A model generated the notes under the pieces. That model did no database searches and was not told where the DNA came from. It was given only the letters and a program-made list of their open reading frames with translations. The position numbers and the translations under genes were made by a program. From contig JBANSL010000019.1 of assembly GCA_037127255.1 (NCBI GenBank), positions 18,375,001 to 18,439,000 on the forward strand: a stretch of DNA of 64,000 nucleotides. The letters run 5' to 3'. Shown in pieces: positions 1 to 12,139 of the stretch (positions are counted from its first letter, which is position 1; each line of letters begins with the position of its first letter). Origin of the DNA: Persicaria tinctoria. Its lineage: Eukaryota; Streptophyta; Magnoliopsida; Caryophyllales; Polygonaceae.

Positions 1-73
1 TTTCTTCAGGTGCTTCAGCAAGAGGATGTGCAGCAGCCTGAACTTTAGCATAGCTTGAATTATCTGTCGCCAT
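1..73 (-). CDS. N-terminal coding start of an unidentified gene leaving the window (partial)
   Basis: On the minus strand an ATG at 73-71 opens a frame with no stop to the window edge; it begins MATDNSSYAKVQ and continues through an Ala/His/Pro/Glu-rich stretch. A good splice acceptor (pyrimidines then CAG) lies just upstream at 88-86, so the ATG probably sits near the start of a second exon, with a 5' UTR exon further right. Only 24 codons are visible and I do not recognise the protein. The gene would continue to the left of the window. Supported by a plausible acceptor, start context and open frame only. Confidence 0.45.
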   Translation of the reverse strand, partial: MATDNSSYAKVQAAAHPLAEAPEE

Positions 74-900
74 GGGCGGTAAAACCTGCGAATCGGCAAG
101 GAAAGCTAGAGATATCAAAGACATTCACACGGAAGATACAGAATCATGCGAGAAGAACAGTAAACAATTTATCATTCTCATTGTCCGGATCAAACTCATT
201 GAACAACTCCAAGAAACCGACAATTTTTACAATAAAGTAGGAATATAATCAGTTGAATATTCCTAACCGTTATACCGATTCCCTAAAATGAAACCGATGA
301 ACAAGTCAGTGTCGAAATCAGCTAAATTACATCGGTGAAAAACAATCTCAATTGCAAAGGATAACAAGCTAGAGGAGTTGATTCGGCATTGGAATCGTTC
401 AAAGCCAGCGAAGTAACGAACAACGGAGAACAAGAAAATGGAGGAATATGCGAAAAAAGAAGTTACGTATTCCAAGGCTGTAGCTCCGAATCAGCAAGCA
501 GTGGATGCAAAAGCAAGGCGAATAATCCCGAACAACTGGAGAACTTTTGTAGAGGAATAAGAATGCATACAGACAATCAACAAAATAAAAAAATGTGAAA
601 GAGATTGGAGATATTTTTGCAGAGCAGCAAAGAGCGATTCGAAGAGAATATGCGAGAGGCGACGAATATAGGGGGGGGAGAGATGGGAGGAGGGATGGGA
701 GTGAGAGGAGGAGAGCAGCACGGGATGATGTGTCACGGAAAGCTTGAGAGTGAGTGAGAAATGATAATGGCCGTAGACACGGCAAGTGGCAGACGTTGAT
801 CGTCTTCTTGGACTTGCTCTTTTCTTTTCCTTCTTCTTTTGTTTTTTTCTATTTTGCATAAAATTATTAATTAATGAAGGCTGGATTTGGGACGTCAATT
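74..900 (-). promoter_or_regulatory. Probable 5' UTR intron, leader exon and promoter of the left-edge gene
   Basis: Read on the minus strand, this stretch changes from AT-rich sequence near 860 to a C/T-rich leader between about 800 and 600, with a TATA-like CCCTATATTC near 670 and CT-rich tracts typical of plant leaders. It then passes into intron-like sequence ending at the acceptor near 86. The overlapping open frames here are low-complexity Ser/Leu/Arg-rich translations and are not convincing proteins. The transcription start and the leader intron are inferences. Confidence 0.35.
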
Positions 901-1276
901 TGTAGTGGGATCCCACGCACCCAATCTACGCCGTTGGTTCTCCATCTCAGATATTTTCCTTTACTTTTTATTACTCCATAGATTTTATTTTGAGGATTTT
1001 CCTAGATTTTTATTTGGGGTTCGTGTTATAAAGAAGGTCAATTTTTTGTCAATTGTATACTCCGGATCATTTGCTTTTAGTGTTGTCACGATTTTTAGTC
1101 TGAAACAAGTTTACCCAAAGGGAAAGTCGGTGTTAGCCAAATTCACTGAACGCTGATATTTTAGATGTTTTGAAGTCATGTTTAGATTAGTTTCAATTAA
1201 TTTGTGCATATTTCTAGAAATTGGAGTTTATAGGTATAGTTTGCTTGCTTTTTCATGTATGTTAGACGATTCACAG
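901..1276. other. Intergenic AT-rich sequence
   Basis: No gene-like frame, splice pattern or repeat was recognised. The open frames here are short, AT-driven and unlike known proteins. Confidence 0.5.
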
Positions 1277-1920
1277 TGGTTTTGTACAAAATGTACACAT
1301 TTGCACAAGGTGTGTAAAAATATACATTATTTTTTAGCAATTTGCTCAATTGGCGAAATATGCATTTTTTTACCCACAGTTGAAATACAATTCATTTAAA
1401 ATAAAAGGGAAAATAAAATCATAAAAAAATAAATCAATGAAATTGTCTTTTTTTTTAAAAGTTTTGCACATGAAACTAACTCCAATGGTTGTGTGCAAAT
1501 GTCTAAATGTGCATTTTTTTGACATTTTTTAGCTCCATTGGTTGCTTTTGGGGTGTGCAAATGTGCACATTTGAGCTTGTAATTTGCAAATTTGAGCACA
1601 TCACTTCCCCAATGTGCAAAAACTTTGTCAAAAAGCAAGACAACCTTATTGGTGTGTTTTTTATGATTTTTGTTTTCTTTTTTGTTTTAAATTAATTGTA
1701 TTTGAATAGTGTGTAAAAAATACACATTTGACCATTGGAGCAAAATATCAAAAAGTAAGGTGTATTTTTACACACCTTGTGCAAATGTATACATTATAGA
1801 CAAAACCATTTTATGGATAGTCTGAGGGAGATGGTGTGCTCAAATTTGCACATCACATACTCAAATGTGCACATTTGCACACACCCAAAACAACCAATGG
1901 AGCTAAAAAATTTCTAAAAA
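1277..1920. mobile_element. MITE-like element with nested inverted repeats
   Basis: Two inverted-repeat pairs interleave here. The arm at about 1277-1355 (TGGTTTTGTACAAAATG, then CATTTGCACAAGGTGTG) returns inverted at about 1727-1815. A second arm at about 1525-1605 (TTTTTTAGCTCCATTGGTTG, then TGTGCAAATGTGCACATTTG) returns inverted at about 1835-1918. There is no coding frame. The structure fits a foldback or MITE-like DNA element, or one MITE inserted into a related one. Superfamily and target-site duplication could not be fixed by eye. Confidence 0.55.
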
Positions 1921-2459
1921 ATACAGACCAAACATGTAATTTACCCATGCCATAACATACCGATCTGATGTCCTATTTATAAGTAAAGCATTATATTAGA
2001 CGTTTGAAACATGAATATAATTTTTTTAATTTTAAAAAAAATAAATAAAGTATAAAATAATTTATTGTTACATCAAGTGAAACAAGTGAAATAAAAGATC
2101 TCCATTGCTTAATACTGTATATATTTGAAGTAATGAGAATTCATTAATATCCTAGTATTTTATATTTAGACACAGGATTTGGAAACTCAAAATATATCAC
2201 ATCTTCATTAGACAAAGTCGACATGATTTTTCATATCCGATGGGATAAACACACACACCATGACACCAACAATAAAAGACAACAGTAATTATATACTAAT
2301 TATGTATATATACAACTAAACATATATACCAATGTAATTAAACACAATCACTATACTGAACACAGTTCTGATGTGGTCAATTAACATCTAACACCATCTC
2401 TCACCATTATGCGTACACAAACATCAAATTTCTTTACCTTGGTTTGATCTCCAAAGCAT
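1921..2459. other. Intergenic sequence downstream of the kinase gene
   Basis: AT-rich DNA that must contain the 3' UTR of the minus-strand kinase gene close to 2459. Nothing else was recognised. Confidence 0.5.
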
Positions 2460-5400
2460 TCACGCTTTTCGTATATGATCTCTTCCGTAGAGATCCGCAT
2501 TTCGCTGGGAGGCAGAGTAGTCCAGCTTGGCTTGATCCCGGAAATCCTTCCTGATGCTCCATAGCTCCTCGGCGCATTCCCTCATGGATGGTCTTGAGGG
2601 TCGGGTAGACGCTATGCATTTCTGGGCAAGCTTCAGCATCCTCTCGACTGCTGAGATGGATGCCGGGCTTCTTTGAAGCTTAGGGTCCATTGCCATCACC
2701 GGGGCATCTTGTCTTAGAGCTTGCATTGCCTGCATATTGAGGACAGATTCTTTATTCTTGTAACAGGGAATTTCATTGGTATTTCATCTACATTGCCATC
2801 ATTCATAGCAGCAATTAAGAAACACTTGGATTTTGACCACCTGTTGTTGCACTTAACAACGGGTGGTTTTATGTAACTGTGACCTTAACTAAAAGCACAA
2901 GGCCATTCAAGATCAGTCATGGTATGGAAAGTTGAAACAACACTACGAATTTAATTAAGACCCAGAATGGAAAAAGCACGAAATTTGTACAGATGAGAAA
3001 CTGGCTTGTTTAGCATGAGGATGTCTCATTCTCATATGCAAAAGAGCAGGCAAGAGCTGAGGGTGACTAGATTAAAAGCATGTATGGGAGAGTTTCTGTG
3101 TAATGAATGGGTGAGACAACATAATAAATGTGTTTAATCCATGCCAAATAATGCATACCTGACATGCTATGCAGGGGATAATTGATGGTGTCAATGTTTA
3201 TTTTGCAGAACAATCCAAAGGAAAATATAAAGAGGTTTGTATTATCATATTCGATCATTACAGAAAACAAAATGCACATCAGTAAGACAAAAGATGAAAA
3301 GAGATTACGTAACAAATATTAAAAGGAAAAAACTCACACGTGCTCTCGTGCATGCACACTACTAGTATAGGGAAATTCCACCTAGTACTCCTATGTTTTT
3401 ACATTTCCAATTGGTACACAACATTTTGGATTCACATGGTACGCTCGTGCTTTCATCAAGTGAGTTTCCCAAAGTCGTTCAATTAAAGTTATCGACTCTT
3501 TTCAAACCACAATAATACTTATGTAGTTATATTTGATGAACACCAAAAATATTGGATGGTTATTAGGTTATATGTATAAGGACCCTTGTAGTTGTATTTT
3601 CGGCTGCAACTAATTAAACGGTTAAAGAGTTACAAGTACCAAAAATAACACCATAACACTTGACAGTCGACTTAATGCAATATCATGTTTTTATGGAGGA
3701 TTTAGAAAGGAAACCTAAGATAAGAGGGTACCACGGTAATGAGACATTAGAAAGGAACTCTAATGTACGAGCCTATGAGGGTACCACACGACAAATCAGT
3801 TGTGTATATTAGCCTATTAGGTGGAAAATGTGAAAACACAAGGTTAATGACTAATGATGGAATATCCCTTATTTATAAATTAATTTTATAACAGATCATC
3901 ATACATCAGCTTCTGGGCAAAGCAAGGTAAATATTTCAGCTATCCATCCTTGAAAATGCATTTTTCCAGCATTCAGTGAACTAAAAGGGCATAAGTGCAC
4001 AGGAATGCATCAAGAATCAGCTAGATAACAGCAGGCCTTCATCAGTTTGAATGTGAAAAAAAAAAAACTAGCAAAGTATGTTTGAGGCACTTACCCACTT
4101 TGTTGTTACCCTCTCTTTGAGGCCTCTCTTTGGCTCAAGTGGGCGTCTCCCTGTGAGTAGTTCCACAAGAAGTACACCAAAAGAATAGACATCACTCTTA
4201 TCGGTCAAATGATAAGTTTTCACATATTCAGGATCCAAGTAGCCAGATGTGCCTTTGACCTGAGTTGAAATATGAGTTGGAGCATCTTCTTCTGGGACCA
4301 TTCGAGCAAACCCAAAGTCTGCAACTTTTGCCCGTAGCTTCTCAGTGATGAGAATGTTTGATGATTTTATATCTCTGTGGATAATTGGAGGATCTGTCAA
4401 CAGCAAGAACATGAGCAACTCAATAAATGATTCCTCAGATAAGTCCATAAATGATAAATCACAGCCACTTCCGCTGTTCAGACTTTGCTTACATTCATAC
4501 AGTAATAATGATTTTTCTCTTTTTTCAGTGTAGTTATAAAGGAGACTGTAGTTGTCAACTAATCATAAGCAACAAAGTCCTATGAGACCACAAAAATTGG
4601 AAATTAAACCAAATCGTATTAAATAAATGGGAAGATTACTCTACTCATTATTAGATCAATTTTGCACTTGGACTCCCTTTATAAACAAAATTTTAGAAAA
4701 CCACTGACCCATGTTCATATTTCCATTTAACACTTGATCACCCGTGACATTATGACCCATTTTCCATTAAATGGCAGTCAATGTCCATCAAAAACCTGTT
4801 AGTACATTTCATTTATAATTATATTTTAATAACGAAAAGGGATCCTCTCGACTGGTTCGGGGTAAGGATGCATACATCTCAATCCCACATACCATGCTTC
4901 ATTGTTGTAGCGGAAAAGGGTCATGGTTGGTGAAAAGCTAGTGTATGTATGATAATCAGAGATTTTCTATAATTTCGTTTGGTAGATGTAATTAACCCTA
5001 AACAAATTATGGCAAGTTCTGGCAACATATGAAATTCAAATACACCCAAAAAAAAAATTCAAAAGAATCAGAGGTAAGGGCATACCACTGTAGTTGTGCA
5101 AATAGGCAATTGCATGAGCTACATCAATAGAGATGTCTAGTCGCTGAGCCAATTCAAGCCCATTTCCTCGCGTACCTGCATCACATTGAACTTAATCAAC
5201 TGAAAAAGCAACATAAATAAAAGCCTAATTAATAAACATAATATTACAAATGACACTTCATGAGCTATGAATACTTTAAAAAACATATACCATCCAATTG
5301 CTCCTGTAGATTACCATTGCCAACAAACTCAACCACAATAACCTTTTCTTCGCTATGCTCAACATAACCGTACAGCTTCACCAAGTTGAGATGCTCAATC

Positions 5401-6408
5401 TTTGATAACGCCAGGATTTCATTACGAAACTCTGAACCAAAGCGCTTCCCAAACAGGTTCTGCCAGATAAAATAAGAGACTCAGTGCAATTTCCATGTCC
5501 AAATCTTCACTTCAGGCATTATTTTAATGACTAATGGTCTACAGATGAACTCATTCTTCTTCAATATGTATATACAAAAATCTCCCATTCTTACACTTCT
5601 AGCACGCTTTACTGCAATTAGAGATCCATCCTTGAGCTGTCCTCTATACACCGTCCCAAATCCTCCTTGTCCAATCAGATTTTCCCGGGAAAAATTGTTA
5701 GTAGCTTCAAGAATATCTTGTAGAGAGAAATTCATGGAGCCTACATGCCCATTTGCTGAACTCGAAGAGCCGAAGGAATCCGGGTGCTTCCCAATCCCAT
5801 AGGATGAACCACTGCTCTTGCTTCCTGCTGAAAGGCCAACTGAAACAGCTAGATATCAGCATCCCATTTTGTGCCTTTGGCAAAATCTGATCAAGGCACA
5901 TGATCAAAGGTGCCCAATTACTCAATTAGCAGATAAATCATGGATTCATTGAAGTCTAAGCTGAAATTTTCCTCGAACAAGAAAAAAGATTGTTTTTTTA
6001 ATGAAAAAAAAAATCCTCCACCTGGGCATTTCGTCGAACAAAAGAGGCGCAAAAGAGAAAACATTGAATTGAAAAGTTCAAACTGAATTTCGGATACAAT
6101 AGTTATCAGAAATTACAAGGCGACTTACAAGAGATCCTTTCAACCGCATCAGGGACACTGCCGGCATAGCCATGATCTCGAGCTGCTACATCACCACCCT
6201 CCAGAGCACCAACTCCATCCGATTTGGATGCAAAAGAAGTGAAGATGATGGAGAGTTTGCGGGTCAATTGGCGGAGCAAAGAGGGCTTATCAGGGGTGTG
6301 AGCGGGAGTCGATGGATTGCGGCTGGGAAATTGGGGATGACGTGGAGTATTGTGATGATATTGATGATTTGGGAGATGATGGGTTTGAGGAATTGGAGAC
6401 TTCCCCAT
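2460..6408 (-). CDS. CRCK: Calmodulin-binding receptor-like cytoplasmic kinase (CRCK type), six exons
   Basis: Serine/threonine protein kinase without visible signal peptide or membrane segment, expected to act in the cytoplasm or at the membrane face. Inferred exons (minus): 6408-6129, 5839-5595, 5459-5291, 5175-5086, 4393-4095, 2729-2460, all GT-AG and in phase, giving about 449 residues. Visible kinase features in order: glycine loop [12 protein letters not shown]-binding Lys in AVKRA, catalytic [14 protein letters not shown], activation-segment end SGYLDPEY, and [19 protein letters not shown]. It is an RD kinase. The exon order and the ending [10 protein letters not shown] resemble Arabidopsis CRCK1-3, whose calmodulin-binding site overlaps kinase subdomain II (family knowledge). 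The N terminus is Pro/His-rich. An upstream in-frame ATG at 6444 would add 12 residues; I chose 6408 because it gives MGKSPIPQ. The last intron is long (about 1.4 kb). Member assignment within CRCK is not certain. Confidence 0.85.
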
Positions 6409-6811
6409 TAAACTAGTCGTCTGGGTTGCACATAACAGCAACAAGGGGGGCAGGCGAGATCCGTTCCTTGTCTGCTACCGCGATGTGCAGGGGATCTTCC
6501 AAGAACAAGACAATGATCAGGAGTTTGTCAAAGGCAGACATATCACATACGTGCTAATTGCTACGGAGGACCCTTGTTTTAAGTGAATATTACACAAAAC
6601 AACCCGCGAAATACACCATTTTTCATCTAATCACCACTCTGATTGAAAGTTTATAAAAATAGTTTTTGTTCACAAAACTTATCCCAATCTTTCGTAATTC
6701 GTACCCTAAGCAAGCACGACATTTTAGATGCACTGCGTTTAATACTCGTATTATTTTTTTGCTTTTTGAGAACCAACAAAATCATTAGCTTAAATCATTA
6801 TACAATCCTCC
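6409..6811. other. Upstream region of the kinase gene
   Basis: Should contain the 5' UTR and promoter of the minus-strand kinase. No clear TATA box was picked out and no other gene is visible. Confidence 0.4.
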
Positions 6812-7022
6812 CTCCATCATAAAATACATATTCTTTGACTTTTTGACACGTTATTTTAAGAGTTAAAAATTATATAAAATTTTAATTTTTTAATTTTAAT
6901 AATTACAGACTTATTATTAATAGGGTTTGTAAATATTTAAAAAAAATAAAAAAAATATTTTATATAGTTTTTATAAAAAAAAAAACATGTCAAAAAGTAA
7001 AAACTAAAAAGACATGTAATGA
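6808..7022. mobile_element. Stowaway-like MITE remnant
   Basis: Begins CTCCCTCCATCATAAAATAC, close to the terminal motif of plant Stowaway (Tc1/mariner) MITEs. An arm near 6835-6880 (ACTTTTTGACACGTTAT, then TTAAAAATTATATAAAAT) is returned inverted near 6960-7005. The expected matching right end is missing or decayed, so this is probably a truncated copy. Confidence 0.45.
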
Positions 7023-7139
7023 TGCTATTTAAGGATTATAATTATTAATTTTTGGAGATACAAATTCACAAACAACCCATAAACCCAATGGAGAAGTAAC
7101 AAATATGTGAAGAAACACGTATGGTTCTGGCTCAATTAT

Positions 7140-7420
7140 CACAAGGAAACATTGGCATTTTTTTTTTACAGTAGACAAAGAGTAGAATGTCTTATCATGA
7201 CAAGATTCATTGTCATTGATGATGTTATATAAATCCTCATGCAATGGGAGAGTCGACATGTTACATACACCTCTAAATCTAGTAATATAATCAGCTGCTG
7301 CATTTGACTCTATGAAACAATGTCGGAATTCAATCTTGTCAAAATTCTCTTTCATCAGATTGATCTTCTTAATATTCGGACATATTTGGTGAATTACAGA
7401 TGTATGTGATTGTGATCCTA
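7140..7420 (-). pseudogene. LINE RNase H-domain remnant
   Basis: The minus frame 7355-7200 reads FRHCFIESNAAADYITRF, the pattern of the C-terminal RNase H-like domain of plant L1-type LINE polyproteins (H-V-x-R-E-x-N-x-x-A-D-x-L-A, here degraded). An oligo(T) run near 7157 on the plus strand could be the LINE poly(A) tail. No reverse transcriptase part is present. Call based on pattern only. Confidence 0.4.
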
Positions 7421-8532
7421 TCCTCTAGTTGTTGAAAATGATTTAATTTATCAGTTCACATATGGTATGCCAAATGAAGAATAGGTCCTCAAATGATTTG
7501 TTATTAACTCGAAAGGATTCAGTGGAGGGTTATGGATCCTTGCAAGATACTCCAATTCTTCCAAACCTTTAAAGGTTCTTGATCAAAATGATAGAATGTT
7601 TATGTTTGAAGTTAAAATTTGCAATTATGTTTGTCTTGAGAGAGGGTTAGACAACATAACATTCGAATTATACTAATAGAATCAAATATAATGTATGTGC
7701 AATCAATTCACTTGCAAGCAAATGTACTACCCGTGGAAGAACGAAATGGACTTATGATTATTGACATAGTGGCTTCGATTAAGAATAGATCAGGCTTCAA
7801 TTAAGCTCTATGACTTATTTAAGGGGTTAACCCTCTTATACACAATGACTCATTACTTTGATATTTTCAGATTATTTTGATATTTTCAAAAGAATTTGAA
7901 CTTGAAACCTCTTAGTCTTAGCATGAGATATAACTCCACAACCACTAATCCAACTTGAAACTGGTATAACTTAAGTTTGATAGCTCATGTAACTGAAAAA
8001 ACTGTTTCATGGAGGCTAAATGAGTGAAAGATAAATCAGGAAAACGGGGCCACTTTTCTGATTTTTCTCTTGTCAATTGGAACTTATCAAATAATATGAA
8101 ATATATATATATATATATATAACAAAGTCAAATCATGTTCTAGGTTGGTCCGCTGCGTACATGAACCTGAATAAAAAAGATACTTTTTCAATAAAATACC
8201 ATGCTATACAGGAGGATGTAGGAAACAAGCTCTAAACAAGTAGCAGATCACCGGAGGATGTTCTTTCTCCGCGCACCAATTCATGATACCTAACTCTTAC
8301 CTAAAAACTAAAGGCCGACGCCTGTAACATGATGAATTTATACATACCATGACCAAGTATAAACAAATCATTTCCTACTTCTGCAGATTGAAACTTAGTA
8401 AAGGTACCAGTCAAAGATTTCCTTTCATGGTAAGGAGATGACTTTCGGAGTTGGGTCAAATAACACTCTGGATTTTTAGCTTCACTTGAAAGGTAGCACA
8501 TTAATGTCCGCCCAAGAGAAGCAAAATTTGGT
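7421..8532. other. Intergenic sequence and 3' UTR of the transporter gene; short (AT)n
   Basis: AT-rich, no gene seen. A perfect (AT)10 microsatellite lies at 8101-8120. The part from about 8200 to 8532 probably holds the 3' UTR of the minus-strand transporter. Confidence 0.45.
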
Positions 8533-11500
8533 TCAATGGTCTGCATTGTTCAACATTTCCCAGTACAGCATGAGTTATTTTCTCATTTTTGATATTGTTT
8601 TTGCAAATGAATGTTTTGAGTAATGGTAAATGCTCATATTTATCTGTTGATATGATAGATTGACACTTACCAGCTTCATTGAAGTTGATTCTCTCAGCTG
8701 TTGAGAATAGGAACCAGAACAGTGCAGCAAGGATGTACAGAAACGATGTGAGCCACAGAAATCCTTTGAAGGATCCGACGAGTTCAACGAAAAATCCTAC
8801 TCCAACAGTTCCAATGATAGCAGCAACTGTCCCCGCTGTTGTTGCCAATCCTGCACCATATTGATTTCCCGCGGTCCAGTCAAACAGTTTACTAGTAGCA
8901 TATAAATCATTTTCTCTTGTCATACAACTAGAGACTTAAATTATTAGATCAATTTGGTGCGGGAATTTCATATAGAATAAGATACAAAAAGATAACAACA
9001 AAGAGACAAAATGATACCATTTAGGACACCCGTGTACTCTGGAGCAATTTCCTAACATCACCAAATAAATATTATAAAAAGATCAGTAATTATATTGAGC
9101 CTGGATGCTCGGTGTGTAGGACCTGAGTATACCACCAACCTGGATGTTTACAAGAAAACCAGAATGGCTGAAAGATTTCAACCCAACAGCTAAAGTTAGC
9201 CAAGCAGAAGCAATTGATGGATTCTTTGCTTGAGTCAAGCCGAATAGAGCAATGGCAGGACCGATAAACCCAATTGACTGCATGCAGGGGAATTAAGAAT
9301 GAGTGGTGCTACTGCTGAGTAAGAGTTTTTCACACAAGAATTTGACTTCTTTAGGTAATGATTAGATAAATTAAAGTTCTTAGATCAAGAGAAAGTTTCA
9401 GCAACATGGTAGAAGGTTTTGGCGTATGAGACAAATTTAGACATGATATAATAAATGAAAATTCAACCTGCATAATTTTTCGGGTTGCAGTGATACCAGT
9501 GCCACTCTGTATCAAGAAGTCTGACCACATACCAGCAAAATATCCTATCACAGCCATCAGGCCCCATGGAACAGCACTAAACCATGCTGCTTGTCTAAGC
9601 TCAACATGGTATACCTGCAGCACATTACTTGCTTAATCCACATAAATGTCACAATAGCTGTACTAAGATTGCACTAGATCACTAAGGTTCACCCAACAGA
9701 GAAAAGAATAAGATCATGCAGCCATTTAGATTATAACTTACACTGTTGAAGTATATAGGCATCCATGAAAGTATAACAAAGAATCCCTGCACAAGAATAT
9801 GCTGGTTATTCTCAGATTCATGCATAAAGACTGAAGGATTAGCATACTACCAGCTGCATTAGGCTCTCAAAACAATGGAAGTGAACAGCAGTAAGATTTT
9901 TCATAACAAACCCTCCACAGAATTTTGTTCCTGTTTTATGAATTGCTTATCTTAATTTTATTTTATTTAAAAAAAAAATAGCCTAACGTGTAAAAGCAGT
10001 TATGACTTATCAAGCCAGAAATAGTTGTCCAACATTCTTTCTAAATACCAATTAGACAGGATAGCAAGATTACCCAGGAATGCATCGCATTTGCAACCAT
10101 AAGTGCCCATGTGGGAAGCTTGGAGAGCAACTTTTTAAAAGGTGGAATTACTTTAGAGTTGGCTTTGTGATCTGCAGATGACTGTATGGACAGTGACCTT
10201 TTCCTTAGTATATAATTTAGCTCAAACTTTGAAATTTGTGGACTCCTCTCAGGAGAGCTAGATGTTGCAGATAGCCAAACCAAAACCCAGAGCAATCCAG
10301 ATGAGCCAAATATGACAAATGGCCCAAAAATACCAGCCTGTGACATAAGGATAGGAGAAAGTACGAGACCGACAGCATTTCCCAGCGTAAACCCAGCCAT
10401 TGCAATGCTGACTGCTCTTGCTCGTTCGACTTGAGGAAACCATCTAGAAAGAATCACACCAAACATTTTTAGACCTGCTGATTCGAGAACTTTTTCAGGA
10501 TAGTGAATTCACAACTAAACCTTAGGCATTCCGAATTTGAATGAAAGGATACCTTGATATGACACTGTTCATGCAAGGTAAAGCAACACCTTCCGCCACA
10601 CCAACCATAGCACGGACAGCAAGAAGAGCCCATAGAGAAGATTCAGCAGCCCAGGGAGTAAGAAATGTGGCCACTGACCATAAAGCCACACCCCAAGCCA
10701 AGACAGTCTTGCCGCCATAATAATCAACCAGGGCCCCTCCAGCTATTGGTGAAATAAGGTATCCCCAAAGGAAAGATGACTGCCATCGGTGGCTATAGAC
10801 AGATTTAGAATCAATAGGAGCAAGATGCAAGTTAAAATTTTCTAATCCAGGTTCTGTAAAGGAAAATAACACAAGCATCATAACAGTTTTACACTACTTA
10901 CCTAAGCTCACACCCTCGATCAGGTCAGTTATGGATCAACTAAAGTATCCTTCTTTAACCAATTCATAATATATAATAGTGGTAACTGGTAAGTTTAACA
11001 TGTTATCATATTAATAAATTTACTGTAAAGAGTAGTACAATGTACTCATATCTATTGGAGCTTAAATTAAAAGATCAAACAACTATTGCCGTATTGCAGG
11101 AACCTATTTCAAATAGTTGGATTAGATCAATTAAGATCCAGTTTTTAACTTCACCAAAATCAGAAAGCGCCATCCATTCCCCTTTTGCAATGGAACTCAG
11201 TAGCTGATGAAATGAGAATAATTAAGTATAGTTCATCTACATATTTCTGATTCCTCCAGTTGGCAACTTGAACTCAGCAAGTGAAATTCAGCGTTGTGAA
11301 GCCATTTCACATGATCGATCATCCGATTGATTTAGGTGGCTCCTAACACCAATTTCAATCAATTGCTAACAGCGAACACTCAACAAAATAAACAACAAAA
11401 CATCGATGGAGGAGGAGAGAGACAGTCGACCTGAACAACGCCACCGAAGGCGCGGCTCCATCCATGGGAGAGAGAAAGGGGGACAATAGCCACAGACATA

Positions 11501-11886
11501 ACAACACGATCGGTGCTGCAAAGAACCAGAGCTAAGCCAATCATCATGACCACTTTGACCCTCTCCGATGTCAAGAACTCCAAGAACCCCGGCATCGGCG
11601 CAAGCGCCCCTTGATCATCTCCGGGAGATAGCGGCTGAGCGTCGCTGGGTGAAACTCTAACTCGGCCGGCAGGCGAACAGTGAAATGCACCGTTTTGGGG
11701 TGTGAATTTCTGCAGAGAAGTGGAGGCCCCGTGGTTAGGGAAGGAAGCGGAAATTGGGGGTTTGGGGAAATGGGGGATTGGGCGATGATTTGAGAAGGTG
11801 CGCTTGATGAATTTGGAGGTTGGACGAGAAATGAGAAGGGGCGGAATGAGTACTCCATTTGGGAAGGTCAGTGAAGAGCTCGCCAT
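8533..11886 (-). CDS. PHT4: PHT4-type plastid anion/phosphate transporter (PHT4;3/ANTR-like), nine exons
   Basis: Major facilitator superfamily protein of the plant PHT4/ANTR group, which move phosphate or other anions across plastid or Golgi membranes (family knowledge). Inferred exons (minus): 11886-11431, 10779-10553, 10443-10074, 9786-9742, 9614-9468, 9277-9140, 9051-9018, 8850-8671, 8540-8533, all GT-AG and in phase, about 534 residues. The first about 95 residues are Ser/Pro-rich with few acids, fitting a plastid transit peptide. Then come the typical segments DRVVMSVAIVPLS, SSFLWGYLISPIAGG, GVAEGVALPCMN, WFPQVERARAV, the short exon FVILSWMPIYF, GMWSDFLIQSG, EIAPEYTGVLNG and a final hydrophobic pair. 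The wording around WSRAFGGVVQ and WFPQVERARAV is closest in my memory to PHT4;3, but I cannot exclude a sister member. The last coding piece is only 8 nt, so the exact C terminus is the least certain part. Confidence 0.85.
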
Positions 11887-12119
11887 GGTTGCGTTGCGTG
11901 GTATCTGAGATTCTTGAGTGATGAAGAAGAGAGAGTGGGAGTCTGGGTGAGGGGTTTTGTAAATCGTATGCGACCGGGAAAGTGGGGGTTTTGTTGAGTC
12001 TCTCGACTCTTGAGAGACGCTGGTGCGATCTCATCTCCATTTTTTTTTTCAGCATTTTCAAAAGTCGAAAGATTTTTTTATTTTTTTTTGGGAGCAAGTC
12101 GAAAGAGGTTAGGATAAAC
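11887..12119. promoter_or_regulatory. Upstream region of the transporter gene
   Basis: Contains the leader and probably the core promoter of the minus-strand transporter. It is bounded on the right by the target-site duplication of the LINE at 12120, so the promoter is compact or the LINE inserted into it. No single element was identified with confidence. Confidence 0.4.
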
Positions 12120-12139
12120 ACAATCCAATCCATATTATT
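12120..12139. repeat. Left target-site duplication of the nested LINE
   Basis: ACAATCCAATCCATATTATT at 12120-12139 recurs at 29192-29213, after a poly(A) run, with a 2-bp AT expansion. The pair brackets the whole LINE plus gypsy block. Confidence 0.8.

Noticed and set aside
399..916. Two minus-strand frames of 128 and 141 residues
   Set aside because: Ser/Leu/Arg-rich translations of a CT-rich leader, overlapping each other in different frames, with no domain. Treated as 5' UTR and promoter.
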